Of a stretch of DNA of 64,000 bases, positions 7,018 to 14,601 are shown in pieces. Where the stretch lies: the NCBI RefSeq assembly GCF_002008365.1, contig NZ_MRDL01000047.1, positions 186,001 to 250,000 on the forward strand, written 5' to 3'. Both the position numbers and the translations under genes were made by a program. The first letter of the stretch is position 1; every line of letters begins with the position of its first letter. The stretch comes from Rhizobium leguminosarum bv. viciae USDA 2370 (lineage in GTDB: Bacteria; Pseudomonadota; Alphaproteobacteria; Rhizobiales; Rhizobiaceae). The notes beneath the pieces were generated by a model, which made no database searches, was not told the DNA's origin, and saw only the letters and a list, made by a program, of their open reading frames with translations.

Positions 7018-8410
7018 GTCGCTCACCGCACGTGTTTTGTTGCTGACCACGGTCTGGTCGACAGTGGCGCTGGTGGTGATCGGTCTGTTGATCTCCACCC
7101 TCTACCGCAAGAGCGCCGAACGCGGTTTCCAGGATCTGTTGCGGGCGCAGCTCTATAACGTCATCAATTCGGTGACGATCGGCGATCAGGGCGCACTCAG
7201 CGGCAGCCCGCAGCTCGGCGACCTGCGTTTTGCCCAGCCGAAGACCGGCTGGTATTGGGTGGTGGAGCCGCTCGGCACCTATACGACCGCTCCGCTGGTC
7301 TCGCCTTCGCTCGGCTCGGCGCTCATTCCGGTTCCCTCGGTCGTCGAGGCGCCCTTCGACAAGAATTACGAGCGCTACTATCAGGTGACGGACGCCTCCG
7401 GGAACCGCGTGCAGGTGGCCGAGACCGAAGTGGTGCTCGATACCGACGGGCGTGCAGCGCGCGTCCGCGTCACCGGTAATGTCGATGTCGTCGAGGACGA
7501 CGTGCGCACCTTTTCCCACAGCCTCTATCTGGCGCTCGCCGGTTTCGGCGTCGGCAGTCTGATCGTCAACGCGCTGGCGATTCTCTACGGCCTGAAGCCG
7601 CTCGACAAGGCGCGTGCCGCGCTGGAGCGCATCCGCGCCGGCGAGAGCGAGCAGCTGAAGGGCGACTTCCCGCGCGAAATCCTGCCGCTCGCCAACGAGG
7701 TGAATGCGCTGATCGACAGCAACCGCCGTATCGTCGAGCGCGCCCGCATGCAGGTCGGCAATCTCGCGCATTCGCTGAAGACGCCGATCGCCGTGCTCCT
7801 CAACGAGGCGCGGGTCCTGGAGAAATCCCATGGTGAGCTGGTGCGCAGCCAGGCGGAAGCGATGCAGGGGCAGGTGCAGTCCTATCTCAATCGGGCGCGC
7901 ATCGCCGCGCAGCGCGAATCCGTGCTCGCCCGCACCGATGCAGAGCCGGCGCTGGAGCGGCTGGTGCGCGTCATGCGCCGTCTGAACGTCGATACCGAAT
8001 TCGATCTCGTCGTCTCGCCGCCGCATCTGGCCGTTGCCATGGAGCAGCAGGATCTCGAGGAGACCGTCGGCAATCTCCTGGAAAATGCGGCGCGTTTTGC
8101 CAAGAGCAGGGTGCGGCTTTCGGCCGTCGAGGCCGGCGAGGACGTGAAGGGGGTGGAGGCGAGCGCGCGCCGCCATTGGGTGGAGCTCGCCGTCGAGGAT
8201 GATGGGCCTGGCCTGGAGCCGGACCAGATCCGCGAGGCGCTGAAGCGCGGCCGCAGGCTCGACGAAAGCAAGCCCGGAACCGGGCTCGGCCTTTCGATCG
8301 TCACCGAGATTTCCAACGAATACCAGGGACGGCTCGAGCTTTCCCGCGGTGAATGGGGCGGGCTGAAGGCGAAGCTTATCCTGCCTGGCGTCACAAAGGA
8401 TGTTGCATGA
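7007..8410 (+). CDS. feuQ: Sensor histidine kinase FeuQ
   Basis: A 467-residue inner-membrane kinase. TM1 lies at about residues 8-30 and TM2 at about 170-192, enclosing a periplasmic sensor of about 140 residues in which FeuN would act. A HAMP-like linker follows. The phosphoacceptor is His255 in LAHSLKTP. The ATPase domain shows the N box (ETVGNLLENAARFA), G1 (VEDDGPGLEPDQ) and G2 (PGTGLGLSIV). The ATG lies inside the last codons of feuP. The layout matches FeuQ/PhoQ-type kinases. Confidence 0.9.
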   Translation: MRIKSLTARVLLLTTVWSTVALVVIGLLISTLYRKSAERGFQDLLRAQLYNVINSVTIGDQGALSGSPQLGDLRFAQPKTGWYWVVEPLGTYTTAPLVSPSLGSALIPVPSVVEAPFDKNYERYYQVTDASGNRVQVAETEVVLDTDGRAARVRVTGNVDVVEDDVRTFSHSLYLALAGFGVGSLIVNALAILYGLKPLDKARAALERIRAGESEQLKGDFPREILPLANEVNALIDSNRRIVERARMQVGNLAHSLKTPIAVLLNEARVLEKSHGELVRSQAEAMQGQVQSYLNRARIAAQRESVLARTDAEPALERLVRVMRRLNVDTEFDLVVSPPHLAVAMEQQDLEETVGNLLENAARFAKSRVRLSAVEAGEDVKGVEASARRHWVELAVEDDGPGLEPDQIREALKRGRRLDESKPGTGLGLSIVTEISNEYQGRLELSRGEWGGLKAKLILPGVTKDVA

Positions 8411-8528
8411 GCAACTGCTTGATGTCACAAAGATACTGGCAAATGTATAGCATGCTTTGCCTTAATGCTGACACGGGGACGCTGCACTTCGATCGGCTGA
8501 AATTGACCCCTGATCGTGGTTCGACGCA

Positions 8529-8951
8529 ATGATTTTACGCTCGCAAGGCATGATCGTTTCCGCTCTTCTCCTCGCCGTCGCGCTATCCGGCTGCACGACG
8601 ACGAAGAGTGCCGCTTCGCGCGGGATTTTTTCGAGCAAACCCTCGGCATCGGCCGCCTTCATCACCGCGCTGCAGGGCGGCATTGTCGGCCGCAGCGGCG
8701 TGAGCTTGACCGACAGCGACAAGCAGCGGGCGCTCGAGGCGGAATATCGGGCGCTGGAAGGAGCCGCCGTCGGCCAGCCGGTGCTCTGGACCGGCAAGGA
8801 CGTCACCGGCAAGGTCGTCGCGGCGGCACCCTATCAGGTCGGCTCGCAGAACTGCCGGCAATATACCCACACGCTGACCGTCGACGGCAAGGACACGGTG
8901 GCGCGCGGCGCTGCCTGCCGCAACGACGACGGCAGCTGGTCGCCGCTCTGA
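8529..8951 (+). CDS. Outer-membrane lipoprotein, 17-kDa surface-antigen-like
   Basis: A 140-residue lipoprotein precursor. The hydrophobic segment IVSALLLAVALSGC ends in a lipobox with the cysteine at residue 22; a second ATG at 8550 would give a shorter, more usual signal. The mature part has Lys/Ser-rich linker residues, then a small domain with two cysteines in GSQNCRQY and ARGAACRNDDGSW. This ending is typical of RT0821/Lpp0805-type surface-antigen proteins in alphaproteobacteria. It follows feuQ by 118 bp and may have its own promoter. No specific function is known. Confidence 0.75.
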   Translation: MILRSQGMIVSALLLAVALSGCTTTKSAASRGIFSSKPSASAAFITALQGGIVGRSGVSLTDSDKQRALEAEYRALEGAAVGQPVLWTGKDVTGKVVAAAPYQVGSQNCRQYTHTLTVDGKDTVARGAACRNDDGSWSPL

Positions 8952-8962
8952 ATTGCGGCCAA

Positions 8963-9063
8963 TAGAGCGCCGCGCGTCCGACAGGACGCGCCAAGGACGC
9001 TCTATCACTTTAAATGGCGCATAATCCTTTGCGAAATCGATTCCGATTCTCGGGGTTATGCGC
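8963..9063. repeat. Two-hairpin intergenic mosaic repeat, copy 1
   Basis: The left hairpin has outer arms TAGAGCG (8963-8969) / CGCTCTA (8998-9004) and inner arms GCGCGTCC-GACA-GGACGCGC (8972-8991). The right hairpin has GCGCATAA (9017-9024) / TTATGCGC (9056-9063). The block GACGCGCCAAGGACGCT recurs with one difference at 31147-31163. Size and double-palindrome layout are like the RIME-type intergenic elements of Rhizobiaceae. It sits between the lipoprotein gene and cycH. Confidence 0.7.
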
Positions 9064-9132
9064 TAGCCTCAAATCTTCGTCATTCCGGCTTTGGCAGTTG
9101 GAATGATGGCGCGCTTCACGTATTTGGGCGAC

Positions 9133-10278
9133 ATGCTGTTCTGGATTCTCGTTGCCGCTTTGACGGCAGCCCTCGCCGTCATCCTGCTCTACCCCCTTCT
9201 GCGCGGAGCGAAGGCGGCGGATAATATCCGTGCGGGCGAGGCGGCTGTCTATCGCGACCAGTTGCGCGAACTCGACCGCGATCTCGACGGCGGGCTGATC
9301 ACCCCGGAGGAGGCTGATTACGCCAGAGCGGAAATCGGCCGGCGGCTGATCGCCGTCTCTGCCGACGAGCCGGCTGAGACGCCGAAACCCGCACGGCATC
9401 ACCGTTTCACCGAGGCCTTCGTCCTCCTGGTCCTGCCGGTTCTCGGGCTCTGTCTTTATTTGACGACGGGCAGGCCGGACCTGCCCTCGCAGCCGCTGGA
9501 AGCGCGGCTGGAAAACCCTGGCAACGACGTGGCGGTGCTGATCACCAAGGCGGAACGGCACCTGGCTGAGAAACCTGATGACGGCAAGGGCTGGGATGTG
9601 CTGGCGCCGATCTATTTCCGCACGATGCGCGTCAACGATGCGCAAGTGGCCTACCGCAATGCCATCCGGCTTCTCGGGCCGAGCCCGGTCCGGCTCGATG
9701 GCCTTGCCGAGACGCTGATGGCGGTCTCCGACGGCGTGGTGACCGAGGAGGCACGGCAAGTGCTGGAACAATCGCTGACGCTGCAGCCTGACAATCCGCG
9801 TGCCCGCTTCTACATCGCCCTCAGCATGGAGCAGGCGGGACAGCCCGATGAGGCGCGCCAGGCCTTCGAAGCGCTGGCGAAACAATCGCCATCAGATGCG
9901 CCGTGGCTGCCGCTGGTCAACCAGCATATCGCCATGAACGGCGGCGCGCCGGCAGGCGCCAATCCGGCTGCACCAGGCGCTCCCGGCAATCCGACGCAGC
10001 AAGATGTGGCGGCGGCCGAGAACATGAGTGCCGGCGACCGGCAGCAGATGATCCGCGGCATGGTCGAGAGCCTCGACGCCAAGCTCAGCGAGGATCCGAA
10101 CAATTTCGAGGGATGGGTGCGGCTCGTCCGCTCTTACGCCGTATTGAACGACAAGGATCGCGCCGCCGGCGCCCTGAAGCGCGGACTTGCGGCCTTTCCG
10201 CTGCCTGGCGAAGAGGGCAGGCAATTGCTGGCGCTTGCCAGGGAACTCGGCATAGCCACGGAGGGAGCGACGCAATGA
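9133..10278 (+). CDS. cycH: Cytochrome c biogenesis protein CycH (CcmI)
   Basis: A 381-residue protein. TM1 lies at residues about 2-22 (LFWILVAALTAALAVILLYP), then a cytoplasmic leucine-zipper-like loop with AVYRDQLRELDRDLDGG, the CcmI signature, then TM2 at about 95-115 (AFVLLVLPVLGLCLYL). The long periplasmic C-terminal part carries TPR repeats, for example GWDVLAPIYFRTMRVNDAQV. CcmI holds apocytochrome c for haem ligation. ATG 9133 is chosen because it puts the start right at TM1; upstream in-frame starts at 9103 or 9091 would add a short tail. First gene of cycHJKL. Confidence 0.9.
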   Translation: MLFWILVAALTAALAVILLYPLLRGAKAADNIRAGEAAVYRDQLRELDRDLDGGLITPEEADYARAEIGRRLIAVSADEPAETPKPARHHRFTEAFVLLVLPVLGLCLYLTTGRPDLPSQPLEARLENPGNDVAVLITKAERHLAEKPDDGKGWDVLAPIYFRTMRVNDAQVAYRNAIRLLGPSPVRLDGLAETLMAVSDGVVTEEARQVLEQSLTLQPDNPRARFYIALSMEQAGQPDEARQAFEALAKQSPSDAPWLPLVNQHIAMNGGAPAGANPAAPGAPGNPTQQDVAAAENMSAGDRQQMIRGMVESLDAKLSEDPNNFEGWVRLVRSYAVLNDKDRAAGALKRGLAAFPLPGEEGRQLLALARELGIATEGATQ

Positions 10279-10772
10279 CGCGCAAGCAGAAGCGCCTGGC
10301 GGTGATTGCGGGCGGCATGGGCTTCATCCTCACCGCCGTGCTGCTGGTGATGTTCGCCTTCAGCCAGTCGGTCGCCTATTTCTACATGCCGGCCGATCTC
10401 GCCAAGACGCCGGTGGCGCCGGAAACCCGCATCCGGCTCGGCGGTCTGGTCGGCGAGGGCAGTGTCGTGCGCGGCACCGGTTCGACGGTGGAATTTGCGG
10501 TCACCGACGGCAGCACCAATGCCGTGAAGGTCAAATATACCGGCATCCTTCCCGATCTCTTCCGCGAGGGCCAGGGCGTCGTCACCGAAGGCATGTTTGC
10601 CGCTGGAACGAACGTCTTCGTCGCCGACACCGTGCTTGCCAAGCATGACGAGACCTATATGCCAAAGGACGTCGCCGACAGGCTCAAATCCCAGGGGTTG
10701 TGGAAGGAAGGTCAAGGCCAGGAAGCTCAGGGGAAGCAAGCTCAAGGACAGGAAGTGAAGGCGACGCCATGA
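10275..10772 (+). CDS. cycJ: Haem chaperone CycJ (CcmE)
   Basis: A 165-residue membrane-anchored periplasmic protein with TM at about residues 8-30 and an OB-fold domain (RLGGLVGEGSVVRG, VEFAVTDG). The haem-binding motif is LAKHDETYMP, where His124 forms the covalent haem bond and Tyr128 is the conserved axial ligand. CcmE takes haem from CcmC and passes it to CcmF/H. The C-terminus carries a low-complexity Gln/Gly tail (residues about 147-160). The ATG overlaps the cycH stop by 4 bp. Confidence 0.95.
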   Translation: MTRKQKRLAVIAGGMGFILTAVLLVMFAFSQSVAYFYMPADLAKTPVAPETRIRLGGLVGEGSVVRGTGSTVEFAVTDGSTNAVKVKYTGILPDLFREGQGVVTEGMFAAGTNVFVADTVLAKHDETYMPKDVADRLKSQGLWKEGQGQEAQGKQAQGQEVKATP

Positions 10773-12766
10773 TCATCGAGATCGGCCATTACGCGCTGGT
10801 GCTGGCGCTGGCAACGGCGCTCATCCTCTCCATCGTGCCGGTAATCGGAGCCCGTCGTCACGACCGGGCGATGATGGATGTGGCGACGATCGGCTCGCTG
10901 GCGATGTTCTCGCTGGTGGCCTTCTCCTTCGGCGTGCTGACCTATGCCCATGTCGTCTCGGATTTCTCGGTCGAGAACGTCTGGGAGAATTCGCATTCTC
11001 TGGTGCCGCTGCTCTACAAATATTCCGGCGTCTGGGGCAATCACGAAGGGTCGATGATGCTCTGGCTGTTGATCCTGACGCTGTTCAGCGCCCTGGTCGC
11101 CGTCTTCGGCCGCAATCTGCCGGAGACGCTGAAGGCCAATGTACTTTCCGTGCAGGCCTGGATATCGGTCGCCTTCACGCTGTTCATTCTGTTGACCTCC
11201 AATCCCTTCCTCCGGCTCGATCCGGCGCCGGCCGAGGGCCGCGATCTCAACCCGGTCCTTCAGGATGTCGGTCTGGCGATCCACCCGCCGCTGCTCTATC
11301 TCGGCTATGTCGGCTTCTCCGTCTGTTTCTCCTTTGCGGTCGCGGCCCTGCTGGAAGGGCGGATCGACGCCGCCTGGGCCCGCTGGGTGCGGCCCTGGAC
11401 GCTTGCCGCCTGGACCTTTCTGACGCTTGGCATCGCCATGGGCTCTTACTGGGCCTATTACGAGCTCGGCTGGGGCGGCTGGTGGTTCTGGGACCCGGTG
11501 GAAAACGCCTCCTTCATGCCATGGCTCGCCGGTACCGCACTGTTGCATTCTGCCCTCGTCATGGAAAAGCGCGAGGCGCTGAAGATCTGGACGGTGCTGC
11601 TGGCCATCCTCACCTTTTCGCTGTCGCTGATGGGCACCTTCCTGGTGCGCTCCGGCGTGTTGACCTCGGTGCATGCCTTTGCCAGCGACCCATCCCGCGG
11701 CGTTTTCATTCTCTGCATCCTGCTGATCTTCATCGGCGGGGCGCTGTCGCTATTTGCTTTCCGCGCGCCGCGGCTGTCGGCAGGCGGGCTGTTTGCGCCG
11801 ATCTCGCGCGAGGGCGCGCTCGTTGTCAACAATCTGATCCTGACGGTCGCCTGCGGCACGGTGCTCACCGGCACGCTCTATCCGCTGCTCTTGGAAACGC
11901 TGACCGGCGACAAGATTTCCGTCGGGCCGCCCTTCTTCAACCTGACCTTCGGCCTGCTGATGGCGCCGCTGATCGTCATCGTCCCCTTCGGGCCGATGCT
12001 GGCCTGGAAGCGCGGCGATCTGCTCGGTGCCCTGCAGCGGCTCTATGTCGTGGCAGGTCTTGCCTTCCTTGCCGCAGTAATCTTCTTCTACATCGAACAT
12101 GGCGGGCCGGTGCTGTCAGTGCTCGGCCTCGCCGCCGGGCTGTTCCTGATCCTCGGCGCCGTCGCCGATCTCTGGTATCGCGCCGGCATCGGCAAGGTCG
12201 CCGGCCGTCTTGCCTGGCGCCGGCTTTCCGGCCTGCCGCGTTCGGCCTTCGGCACCGCCCTTGCCCATGCCGGACTCGGCGTCACCGTGCTTGGCATCGT
12301 CGCGGTGACGACGTTCCAGAGCGAGCATGTCATCGAGATGAAGCCGGGTGAGGTGACCGAGGCCGGCGGTTATAGCCTGCATTTCGACGGCATGCAGCCG
12401 GGGACCGGACCGAACTATACCGAGGAGCGTGGCCACTTCACCATCCGACGTGCCGGCGTCGCGGTTGCCGATACCTGGTCGGCCAAGCGCCTTTATACCG
12501 CCCGGCAGATGCCGACGACGGAGGCCGGCATCCTGACCTTCGGGCTGAGCCAGCTCTATGTCTCTTTGGGTGATGCCACCAAGGACGGCGGCATCGTCGT
12601 ACGCATCTGGTGGAAGCCGTTCATTCTCTGCATCTGGGGCGGCGCGGTGTTCATGGCCTTCGGCGGCCTCGTCTCGCTCAGCGACCGGCGCCTGCGTGTC
12701 GGCGCCCCGCGCCGCAAGGCGAAGCCGGCAAAGCCGGCAGCTCCCGCAATGGAGCCGGCGGAATGA
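10769..12766 (+). CDS. cycK: Haem lyase subunit CycK (CcmF)
   Basis: A 665-residue polytopic membrane protein of the HCP family. The tryptophan-rich WWD motif GWGGWWFWDPVENASFMPW lies at about residues 232-250. Conserved periplasmic histidines are seen in VWGNHEGSM and in IHPPLLYLGYVG. It catalyses attachment of haem from CcmE to the CxxCH cysteines of apocytochrome c together with CcmH and CcmI. Its start overlaps the cycJ stop as ATGA. Length is normal for rhizobial CycK. Confidence 0.95.
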   Translation: MIIEIGHYALVLALATALILSIVPVIGARRHDRAMMDVATIGSLAMFSLVAFSFGVLTYAHVVSDFSVENVWENSHSLVPLLYKYSGVWGNHEGSMMLWLLILTLFSALVAVFGRNLPETLKANVLSVQAWISVAFTLFILLTSNPFLRLDPAPAEGRDLNPVLQDVGLAIHPPLLYLGYVGFSVCFSFAVAALLEGRIDAAWARWVRPWTLAAWTFLTLGIAMGSYWAYYELGWGGWWFWDPVENASFMPWLAGTALLHSALVMEKREALKIWTVLLAILTFSLSLMGTFLVRSGVLTSVHAFASDPSRGVFILCILLIFIGGALSLFAFRAPRLSAGGLFAPISREGALVVNNLILTVACGTVLTGTLYPLLLETLTGDKISVGPPFFNLTFGLLMAPLIVIVPFGPMLAWKRGDLLGALQRLYVVAGLAFLAAVIFFYIEHGGPVLSVLGLAAGLFLILGAVADLWYRAGIGKVAGRLAWRRLSGLPRSAFGTALAHAGLGVTVLGIVAVTTFQSEHVIEMKPGEVTEAGGYSLHFDGMQPGTGPNYTEERGHFTIRRAGVAVADTWSAKRLYTARQMPTTEAGILTFGLSQLYVSLGDATKDGGIVVRIWWKPFILCIWGGAVFMAFGGLVSLSDRRLRVGAPRRKAKPAKPAAPAMEPAE

Positions 12767-13218
12767 TGCGGCGTCTCCTCCTGGCTTTTGCTTTGCTGCT
12801 GATGGCCGCCCCCGCCTTTGCCGTCAATCCGGACGAGGTGCTGGCCGATCCGGCGCTCGAAGCGCGGGCCCGCGCCCTTTCAGCGGAACTGCGCTGCATG
12901 GTCTGCCAGAACCAGTCGATCGACGATTCCAACGCCGATCTGGCCAAGGATCTGCGCCTGCTGGTGCGCGAGCGCATCACCGATGGCGACAGCGACGAGG
13001 CGGTGCTGAACTATATCGTCTCGCGCTATGGCGAGTTCGTGCTGCTGAAGCCGCGTGTCGGCATGAAGACGGTGCTGCTCTGGGGCGCACCGGTGCTGCT
13101 GGTGCTGGCCGGCGGGCTGTCACTGCTGGTCTTTGCGCGCAAGAGGGCGGGCAAGCCGACCGGCAGCAAGCTAACGGCGGACGAGCAGGCACGGCTGAGC
13201 GAGCTTCTGAAAAAATAA
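12763..13218 (+). CDS. cycL: Cytochrome c maturation thiol-reductase CycL (CcmH)
   Basis: A 151-residue protein with a cleavable signal peptide (residues 1-20, ending PAFA). The redox motif LRCMVCQNQSI (LRCxxCQ) follows at about residues 43-53, with a three-helix bundle and a C-terminal membrane anchor (VLLWGAPVLLVLAGGLSLLV, about 103-122). It keeps apocytochrome c cysteines reduced for haem attachment. Two adjacent ATGs (12763, 12766) overlap the cycK stop. It is the last gene of the operon. Confidence 0.95.
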   Translation: MMRRLLLAFALLLMAAPAFAVNPDEVLADPALEARARALSAELRCMVCQNQSIDDSNADLAKDLRLLVRERITDGDSDEAVLNYIVSRYGEFVLLKPRVGMKTVLLWGAPVLLVLAGGLSLLVFARKRAGKPTGSKLTADEQARLSELLKK

Positions 13219-13308
13219 CCGGCCAGCCGGCAACTCCCCAGCGTGACTTGTGCACCGCGGCGGGTGATGCGCAATCAACTGGAAAATTGCGAGGCTTGGG
13301 CGAGCTGA

Positions 13309-13728
13309 TCAGACCGGGACCAGTCCGTGGCGGAGCATGATCTCATTGGCCTTAGCGAGGTCCGGTTTGCCGGGCACGTTCACCACCTCGGCAATTTCCT
13401 CGAAATAACGCCGTCCAATTGTACCCGGCGTGATGGTCGCCAAGACCTTGGCTGCGCCATCATGCAGGTTCTCGTGATGGTGCACCGCCCCTCGCGGAAT
13501 GAATATGGCGTCGCCGGCGCGAATCTCGTGCGTTTGGCCGTCGACGATGACAGTGAGCGCGCCTTCAAGGCCGTAGAGGAATTCGTCAGCATCCCGATGA
13601 CTGTGCGGAGCGGGGACGCGCGCCCGAGATGGCACTGTGAATTCAAACACCGTCGCGCCGACTTCACAGATGAGAAAACGCAGTTCGAGTTGCCCGATCC
13701 GCACAATATCGTTTCGCACCGCTTCCAT
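13309..13728 (-). CDS. Cupin-domain protein
   Basis: A 139-residue single-domain cupin. Motif 1 is PHSHRDADEFLYGLEG (two His, Glu and, after the loop, the metal-site spacing G(X)5HXH(X)3,4E(X)6G). Motif 2 is GDAIFIPRGAVHHHEN. A metal is expected at these His/Glu residues. The substrate is unknown; similar small cupins act as isomerases, dioxygenases or sugar binders. ATG 13728 is preferred to the TTG at 13743, which would overlap an operator. It is divergent from a MarR gene and shares two palindromic operators with it. Confidence 0.8.
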   Translation of the reverse strand: MEAVRNDIVRIGQLELRFLICEVGATVFEFTVPSRARVPAPHSHRDADEFLYGLEGALTVIVDGQTHEIRAGDAIFIPRGAVHHHENLHDGAAKVLATITPGTIGRRYFEEIAEVVNVPGKPDLAKANEIMLRHGLVPV

Positions 13729-13742
13729 CCAAGGTCCCCACA

Positions 13743-13784
13743 ATGTAAAGTAACTTTACATCAAAACGTAAAGTGACTTTACAT
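13743..13784. promoter_or_regulatory. Twin 19-bp palindromic operators between cupin and marR genes
   Basis: Site 1 (13743-13761) is ATGTAAAGTAACTTTACAT, a perfect palindrome around one central base. Site 2 (13766-13784) is ACGTAAAGTGACTTTACAT, with one mismatch. The centres are 23 bp apart, about two helical turns. Site 2 ends 2 bp before the marR ATG and site 1 starts 15 bp from the cupin ATG, so a bound dimer would block both genes. The layout is typical of MarR autoregulation. Confidence 0.8.
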
Positions 13785-13786
13785 AT

Positions 13787-14263
13787 ATGTCAATCCCATT
13801 GTCCCCGGATTCAATTCCCGACGCATTGCCCGGTCCGCCGTTCTTCGGCGCGCTGCTGCGCGTTGTCTGGCAGCATGTGCGCGACCGTATGCTGCAAGCC
13901 ATTCACGAGGCGGGGTTTGTTGACTTCCAGGAGACGCATTTTGCCGTGTTCTCGTTTCCGCTGCCGGATGGCATGAGACCGTCCGAGCTCGCGCGTCAGA
14001 AGCGGATGTCGCGCCAAGCTGTGAACTATCTGCTCAGCCAGCTTGAAGACCTGGGCTATGTCGAGCGTCGTGCAGCCGACGGCAGCGATCGCCGACTGGT
14101 CTATCTGACGCCACGGGGACATGAAGTAGTCGCAGCCATTTTCGGATGTCTTCGGCAGTTGCATGAGCAATGGTCCACAGAGGTTGGAAAGGAGCGCTTC
14201 GATGACTTCGTGGATGTGCTGAAGCAGCTGTCGACCAAAGCACAAGAACCGACAAACCGCTGA
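13787..14263 (+). CDS. MarR family transcriptional regulator
   Basis: A 158-residue regulator. The winged-helix core lies at about residues 60-110: MRPSELARQKRMSRQAVNYLLSQLEDLGYVERR, then the wing DGSDRRLVYLTPRG, the MarR family signature. Flanking helices form the dimer interface. No ribosome-binding site can fit before the ATG because the second operator ends 2 bp upstream, so translation may be leaderless or start later. It probably represses itself and the divergent cupin gene; the ligand is unknown. Codon choice looks less GC-biased than in the neighbouring cyc genes. Confidence 0.9.
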   Translation: MSIPLSPDSIPDALPGPPFFGALLRVVWQHVRDRMLQAIHEAGFVDFQETHFAVFSFPLPDGMRPSELARQKRMSRQAVNYLLSQLEDLGYVERRAADGSDRRLVYLTPRGHEVVAAIFGCLRQLHEQWSTEVGKERFDDFVDVLKQLSTKAQEPTNR

Positions 14264-14601
14264 AAACTCAACTTTGCGACGGTGGTAAGGACTGTCTCAG
14301 AATGGTTCGAGAACCGTACCTCTGAAGGTGAGCCGGCCTGAAAGCATAAATATTAGCCGACCGAAGTCCACGGGAATTGAAGGCCGCTTCCGCAAAGGAG
14401 CGCGTGTAGCGCAGTCTACCTGAGCCGGAGCCGCCGCGGGTGAAGGCCCATATACGTTCGGCCGTTTGCCAAACATTGCAAACATTACCAACTTTTCATT
14501 GGCCGGACAGTTCGCAGTAAGGTGCGGCGTCCTATATCTTTACTCATCGACTGATCCGGCATCGCCGGCTCTGAGAACTAAGAACAAGAGAAGGTGCTCC
14601 A
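14264..14601. other. Spacer before degP, no gene seen
   Basis: The 338 bp hold no convincing coding frame. The degP promoter must lie here; CTATAT at about 14532 could be a -10 box, but no good -35 partner is seen. A GAGAAGG ribosome-binding site stands just before the degP ATG. Confidence 0.5.

Noticed and set aside
6827..8428. A 533-codon open frame opposite feuP/feuQ
   Set aside because: It covers two genes with intact two-component motifs and shows no protein-like sequence of its own.
14297..14491. A small minus-strand frame before degP
   Set aside because: No start signal or recognisable product; lies in the degP promoter region.
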